Below are positions 60,789 through 64,000 of a stretch of DNA of 64,000 nt, in pieces. Source of the stretch: Bacillota bacterium (lineage in GTDB: Bacteria; Bacillota; Clostridia; Oscillospirales; Acutalibacteraceae). Under the pieces are notes generated by a model. It made no database searches. It was not told where the DNA came from and saw only the letters and a list, made by a program, of their open reading frames with translations. Every line of letters begins with the position of its first letter. Positions within the stretch are counted from its first letter, which is position 1. The stretch is taken from the NCBI GenBank assembly GCA_023458755.1, contig JAEWYE010000031.1, positions 1 through 64,000 of the forward strand, in the 5' to 3' direction. The position numbers were made by a program, and so were the translations under genes.

Positions 60789-61549
60789 CCCATCGTTCCC
60801 GGTGCCGGAAGATTGTTTAGGTCGCCTTTTTCGCAAGAATAATGCCATTCAACACGATCGCCGTTATGCAGCTTCACCGCGCTGCAGCTAATCTGTGGGA
60901 ATGCGGTGTTTACCCGGAACATCCAACCGCTTTGGTTCAAGGTTCGTCCCAAGCCGCCAATGCTTATGATGTATACGCTGTGGTACGCCGGCGTATCTTG
61001 ATAATCGAACTGTAAATGCCCCGCCTTCAGTTCACGTTTCATCACATCAAATACCGTTTCACCGTCTTGAAATTCTAAAGTTTGTTTATGGTATAGAATA
61101 CCGTCCGCATGATTTGTCTGAATGAAGCTTTTCATGCTTGGGTCAAGCTCGTTCAGATGATTCAGAATGGTTTTGCAGCTGACCATCAGGGTACAGGTAA
61201 GTTTTTTGTTTTGCACTGGTGCGGAACTTTGACCTGCGGGCTTTGCGGAAGAAATAGGAGCGTTACTGCTTCCGGCCTTTGTGCTTTCGGTTGCAGCAGA
61301 CTTTGACGAAGCTGTTTTTGAAACAGCAGATTGCGTTTTACCGGAAGAAGCAGCAGAGTTAGCGGAAGAAGCGGCTTCACTCTCCGGTTGAGAAAGCAAA
61401 GAATCGCTTTCGATTGTACCGGTAAATTCCGACTGCGCTTGGCTCGAAACTTTGGCGGGAACTTCTATTTTACAGCCCGCCAACATTGCGGTTATGCACA
61501 GCACAGCCAAAACCGGCGCGATAAATCTTTCCATTTGAATACGAAACAT
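60785..61549 (-). CDS. DUF4430 (transcobalamin C-terminal-like) lipoprotein
   Basis: The protein has a lipoprotein signal (FIAPVLAVLCITAMLAGC, Cys26), a long Ser/Ala/Lys linker and a C-terminal DUF4430 domain (about residues 135-250) with QTLEFQDGETVFDVMKREL, ISIGGLGRTLNQSGWMFRVN and GDRVEWHYSC. DUF4430 resembles the beta domain of animal intrinsic factor and transcobalamin, which contacts cobalamin. In this B12-controlled operon it probably captures a corrinoid at the outer membrane face and passes it to the ECF transporter. ATG 61549 has AGGAGA 9 bases upstream. Confidence 0.88.
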   Translation of the reverse strand: MFRIQMERFIAPVLAVLCITAMLAGCKIEVPAKVSSQAQSEFTGTIESDSLLSQPESEAASSANSAASSGKTQSAVSKTASSKSAATESTKAGSSNAPISSAKPAGQSSAPVQNKKLTCTLMVSCKTILNHLNELDPSMKSFIQTNHADGILYHKQTLEFQDGETVFDVMKRELKAGHLQFDYQDTPAYHSVYIISIGGLGRTLNQSGWMFRVNTAFPQISCSAVKLHNGDRVEWHYSCEKGDLNNLPAPGTMG

Positions 61550-61589
61550 AGGTAAGAATCTCCTAATATAAAAAATCACAAACACGAAA

Positions 61590-61611
61590 AGGGCGGACAA
61601 AAGCCCGCCCT
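61590..61611 (-). terminator. Hairpin between the PQQ-like gene and the DUF4430 gene
   Basis: On minus, AGGGCGG (61611-61605) pairs with CCGCCCT (61596-61590), followed by TTTCGTG. It lies 13 bases after the PQQ-like stop and may reduce transcription of the downstream transport genes. Confidence 0.6.
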
Positions 61612-61623
61612 AAACAGAGAATA

Positions 61624-63114
61624 TCAGGAATGTTTTTTCTTAGTTGCACAAAAGACAGCAACGCTCAAGGCTGCCGCACCGAACAGGAGAACAGCAGAGG
61701 AACTGCCACCGGTCGGGGCGTTGTGTGCCGCGGAACTTGTGCTTGTTGCCGGGGCACTGGCCGGAGTGTTTACCGGAATAACCGGCGTGCTGCTTGCAGG
61801 CTTTGTTTCGGTTACCGGAGCAAAAGCAAACAGATTGCCGCTGTCATTGTAATAATAGAGCCAGCCTGCGTCGGAGGCTGTTACGCTTTGTGTGCAGGAT
61901 TGCGGCACGCTGACGTTTGCCAGTTTTTCATAAGACGCGGTGGTTTGACCAATGCTGTCCTTAATTAGGTAAGTGCACGAAGAATCAGCGTTGAAGCTGG
62001 ACCAATCCTCCGCACCGCTAAAATAATTTGTCACATAGAGGTATACCTGCTGATGGTTGTCCGCGGTTGCATATGCGGTAGAAATCAGCGGGGTCGACTG
62101 CGAATGTATACCGTTGATTTGATAAATGATATGCAGGGTGTTCGCGTCCAAAACGGAAAACGGTGAGGTTGAACCGTAACCGCCGCCCGCTACATAGACG
62201 CGCCCATTGTAGACAACAGGACTGGAAGTAATGCTGTTGCCGAGCTTGACTGTCATTTTTGCGGTGCTGTAAAAGGTAGAATCGGATTTCAGCGGAACAG
62301 AAACCAAGTTCCCGTCTTTTAAGGAAACGTACGCTTTGCCGTTGCTAAAGCAGGGAGTAGAATAAATAGAACTGCCGAGTGCAACCGTATCTTTTACAGC
62401 ACCGCTGAGTAAGTCCAAAGAAGAAAGATTCCCCGCGGTATCGCCAAACACAATGGCGTTGCCCGCAATGGTACTGCCTGCAGAATAATAGCCGGCGTTG
62501 GCGTTGTCATATTGCCAAACGCTTGTGCCGTCTGCGGTATTCAGGCAAGCAAATTTGCCTGCTATGTAATTCCAGGACGAATCCTGGACGTAAGTCCCCA
62601 AATAAATATGCCGGTTGTAATAGGTAATAGGGGCACCTATTTGTAAATTGCCTGCCGCACTCGTAATGGCGGCACTTTGCCAGACTAAATTTAGGGTGTC
62701 CGCATCAAATGCGGAAATCTGAACCGATGTTGCGGTTTGCTGCGGTACATAAATTTTTCCGTCACCGTAGGCAAGCATAGAAAAATAGGGCGGAATGTTG
62801 GCATACGCAGCGGATTTCACGGCCGCACCCGTTTTGGCATCCAACTTTAACAGTTTGTTGCTGCTGCTGTCTGTCACATAAAGGTAGTTTCCCACTGCCA
62901 ACGGTGTACCGCAGGAGTTTGTGTCTCCCCATGGGCTGGAGGAAGCATACTTGTTTGCCCACTTTTGTGTTACACTTGTAGAAGAGGCAGGCGTTTTGGC
63001 GGATGTGATGCTGCCGTTGTCAGCCTGCTGGGCAGATGTGGTAACCGCCACGGAAACAGCCAGTGCCAGTGCGCAAAGAACAGACGTGATTTTTTTTGCC
63101 TTCATGGTTTTCAT
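61624..63114 (-). CDS. PQQ-like beta-propeller surface protein
   Basis: The 496-residue protein has a signal peptide (ITSVLCALALAVSVAVTTSA), a beta-propeller of PQQ-like repeats (LYVTDSSSNKLLKLDAKTG, KIYVPQQ, FACLNTADGTSVWQYD, VYVAGGGYGSTSPFSVLDANT), a Pro/Ser/Thr linker and a C-terminal anchor (SAVLLFGAAALSVAVFCATKKK). It is displayed on the cell surface. There is no sign of PQQ-binding catalytic residues, and the propeller is more likely a binding platform. GGAGG lies before ATG 63114. It is the first gene after the cobalamin riboswitch, so it probably helps to capture corrinoids. Confidence 0.85.
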   Translation of the reverse strand: MKTMKAKKITSVLCALALAVSVAVTTSAQQADNGSITSAKTPASSTSVTQKWANKYASSSPWGDTNSCGTPLAVGNYLYVTDSSSNKLLKLDAKTGAAVKSAAYANIPPYFSMLAYGDGKIYVPQQTATSVQISAFDADTLNLVWQSAAITSAAGNLQIGAPITYYNRHIYLGTYVQDSSWNYIAGKFACLNTADGTSVWQYDNANAGYYSAGSTIAGNAIVFGDTAGNLSSLDLLSGAVKDTVALGSSIYSTPCFSNGKAYVSLKDGNLVSVPLKSDSTFYSTAKMTVKLGNSITSSPVVYNGRVYVAGGGYGSTSPFSVLDANTLHIIYQINGIHSQSTPLISTAYATADNHQQVYLYVTNYFSGAEDWSSFNADSSCTYLIKDSIGQTTASYEKLANVSVPQSCTQSVTASDAGWLYYYNDSGNLFAFAPVTETKPASSTPVIPVNTPASAPATSTSSAAHNAPTGGSSSAVLLFGAAALSVAVFCATKKKHS

Positions 63115-63149
63115 TGTTTAATCCCTCCGACTAAATTTGTGAAATGCAC

Positions 63150-63345
63150 AAGTTGCCTTGTGCGGCAATTGCGGCAGGTTTCCTGGCTCGAATTCATCCG
63201 CGGGCTTTGGTCTTCCCGGCCGTTTGGCCAGTGACGCATAAAAAAGCCGTTGTCGTTCTCACAGTAGCGGGGGCTGCTGCGGTTTTACACCGCATTCCCT
63301 TTTCATGGGCAAAATGCCCAACCGTAAATGCCTATTTAATTTTCA
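63150..63345 (-). promoter_or_regulatory. Cobalamin riboswitch
   Basis: On minus, the leader has GGTGTAAAACCGC, CCCCCGCTACTGTGA, GTCACTGGCC, GGGAAGACC and the B12 box GAGCCAGGAAACCTGCCG (63190-63173), in the known order of the cobalamin riboswitch. After the box, TTGCCGCACAAGGCAA can form the expression-platform hairpin before the ribosome site. Binding of adenosylcobalamin or a relative would repress the PQQ-like/DUF4430/ECF operon. Confidence 0.93.
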
Positions 63346-63351
63346 TGTACT

Positions 63352-63380
63352 ATTATGGTCGGTATAGTACGGAATGTCAA
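63352..63380 (-). promoter_or_regulatory. Sigma-A promoter of the B12-controlled operon
   Basis: On minus, a perfect TTGACA (63380-63375), a 17-base spacer and CATAAT (63357-63352) lie just upstream of the riboswitch. Confidence 0.8.
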
Positions 63381-63562
63381 GTGCGGGAACCTTGTCCTTT
63401 GTCTATGAGTTCCACTGTGTGCTTGATTGCATTTGGGCGTAATCTGTAGTAAAATAAAATCATATAAAATTTCATGGGGCATTGCAGATAAATTTATAGA
63501 TAAAGATTGTTTTCTGCGTTCGATAGGAATGTTACGAGTGTGAAAAACGGAGGCTGTTATCG

Positions 63563-64000
63563 ATGCTAAACGAGCAACAAAGTGAAATTACAACGGAAGA
63601 GCAAACAGCACAAAAGGCTCCTGTGGACTATGTGTTCGCGCTGGATATCGGCACCCGAAGCGTAATCGGCATTGTGGGTGTGATGCAGGGCGAAATGCTG
63701 CATATTGAAGCGATTGAAACCGTTGAACACAGCAAGCGTGCTATGATTGACGGGCAGATCGAGGATATCGAGCAGGTAAGCAATGTTGCGAAGCTTGTAA
63801 AGGAGCGGCTGGAAAAACGTCTTGGCTATCCGCTTCAGCATGTCTGTGTCGCCGCCGCGGGCCGCGCGCTAAAAACACAGCAGGCTTCATTTGAAATCGA
63901 ACTGAAAGAGTCGCAGGTGATTGACGAAGAACTGATCAGCCGGCTGGAGGCAGGCGCAATCGGGGAGGCAGAACGCCGGTTCGACCCGAAGGAGGATGAG
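63563..64000 (+). CDS. FtsA-like actin-fold protein, 5' part
   Basis: The visible 146 codons begin with an acidic tail, then the actin-fold phosphate-1 loop YVFALDIGTRSVIGIVGV and the FtsA-type 1C segment (HSKRAMIDGQIEDIEQVSNVAKLVKERLEKRL, VCVAAAGRAL). FtsA links FtsZ to the membrane; long FtsA-like proteins of Clostridia outside the division cluster have unclear roles. The gene runs off the right edge. GGAGG lies 10 bases before ATG 63563. Confidence 0.9.
   Translation, partial: MLNEQQSEITTEEQTAQKAPVDYVFALDIGTRSVIGIVGVMQGEMLHIEAIETVEHSKRAMIDGQIEDIEQVSNVAKLVKERLEKRLGYPLQHVCVAAAGRALKTQQASFEIELKESQVIDEELISRLEAGAIGEAERRFDPKEDE

Overview
The window looks like chromosomal DNA of an anaerobic, spore-forming, Gram-positive Firmicute of class Clostridia. 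My best guess is the Oscillospirales/Ruminococcaceae side, from overall gene style; no marker in the window settles it. Support comes from spoIIE with a Spo0A-type long-spacer promoter, a rubredoxin plus FprA-type flavodiiron protein pair, an indolepyruvate:ferredoxin oxidoreductase, glgD next to glgC, a threonyl T-box leader, an ECF-type vitamin transporter and strong GGAGG-like ribosome binding sites. I saw no rRNA, tRNA, CRISPR array, transposase or phage gene.

Layout. 1-3.5 kb: accessory region with a frameshifted C39-like peptidase gene, small hypothetical proteins and terminator hairpins. 3.5-9.4 kb: glycogen operon glgB-glgC-glgD-glgA. 9.5-13.7 kb: a GH3 enzyme, an unknown protein, trpS and an aminotransferase. 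14-22 kb: spoIIE, thrS behind its T-box, a DUF2500-like protein and a Ca2+-type P-ATPase. 22.2-28.7 kb: a small DUF6514-like protein, the rubredoxin and flavodiiron pair for O2/NO detoxification, and iorA-iorB-paaK-ACT for aryl-pyruvate catabolism. 28.8-33.4 kb: a solute-binding lipoprotein, then a three-gene set of SPFH protein, divergent NAD-kinase-like protein and a membrane protein. 33.5-37.8 kb: lower glycolysis (pgk-tpiA-gpmI) and trmL. 37.8-38.4 kb: a gene-free stretch with palindromes and dispersed repeats.

38.7-51.8 kb is a complete type IV pilus locus in two divergent units. The minus-strand unit runs pilin, pilin, a PilM-PilN fusion, PilO, prepilin peptidase, PilB, PilT, PilC. The plus-strand unit encodes a very large pilin-like protein with two homologous modules and two minor pilins. 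52-54.3 kb encodes a BspA-type leucine-rich-repeat surface protein.

54.4-57.5 kb is the most unusual region. A membrane-anchored C39-like cysteine peptidase is divergent from an ECF sigma factor and a one-pass membrane protein. The short cytoplasmic segment of that protein sits where an anti-sigma factor is expected, and its outer part is a complete serpin with an inhibitory-type reactive loop. I propose a serpin-gated anti-sigma sensor. 57.5-63.4 kb is a cobalamin-riboswitch operon encoding a PQQ-like beta-propeller surface protein, a DUF4430 (transcobalamin C-terminal-like) lipoprotein and a full ECF transporter (T, fused A-A', S), read here as a corrinoid capture and import system. The window ends inside an FtsA-like gene.
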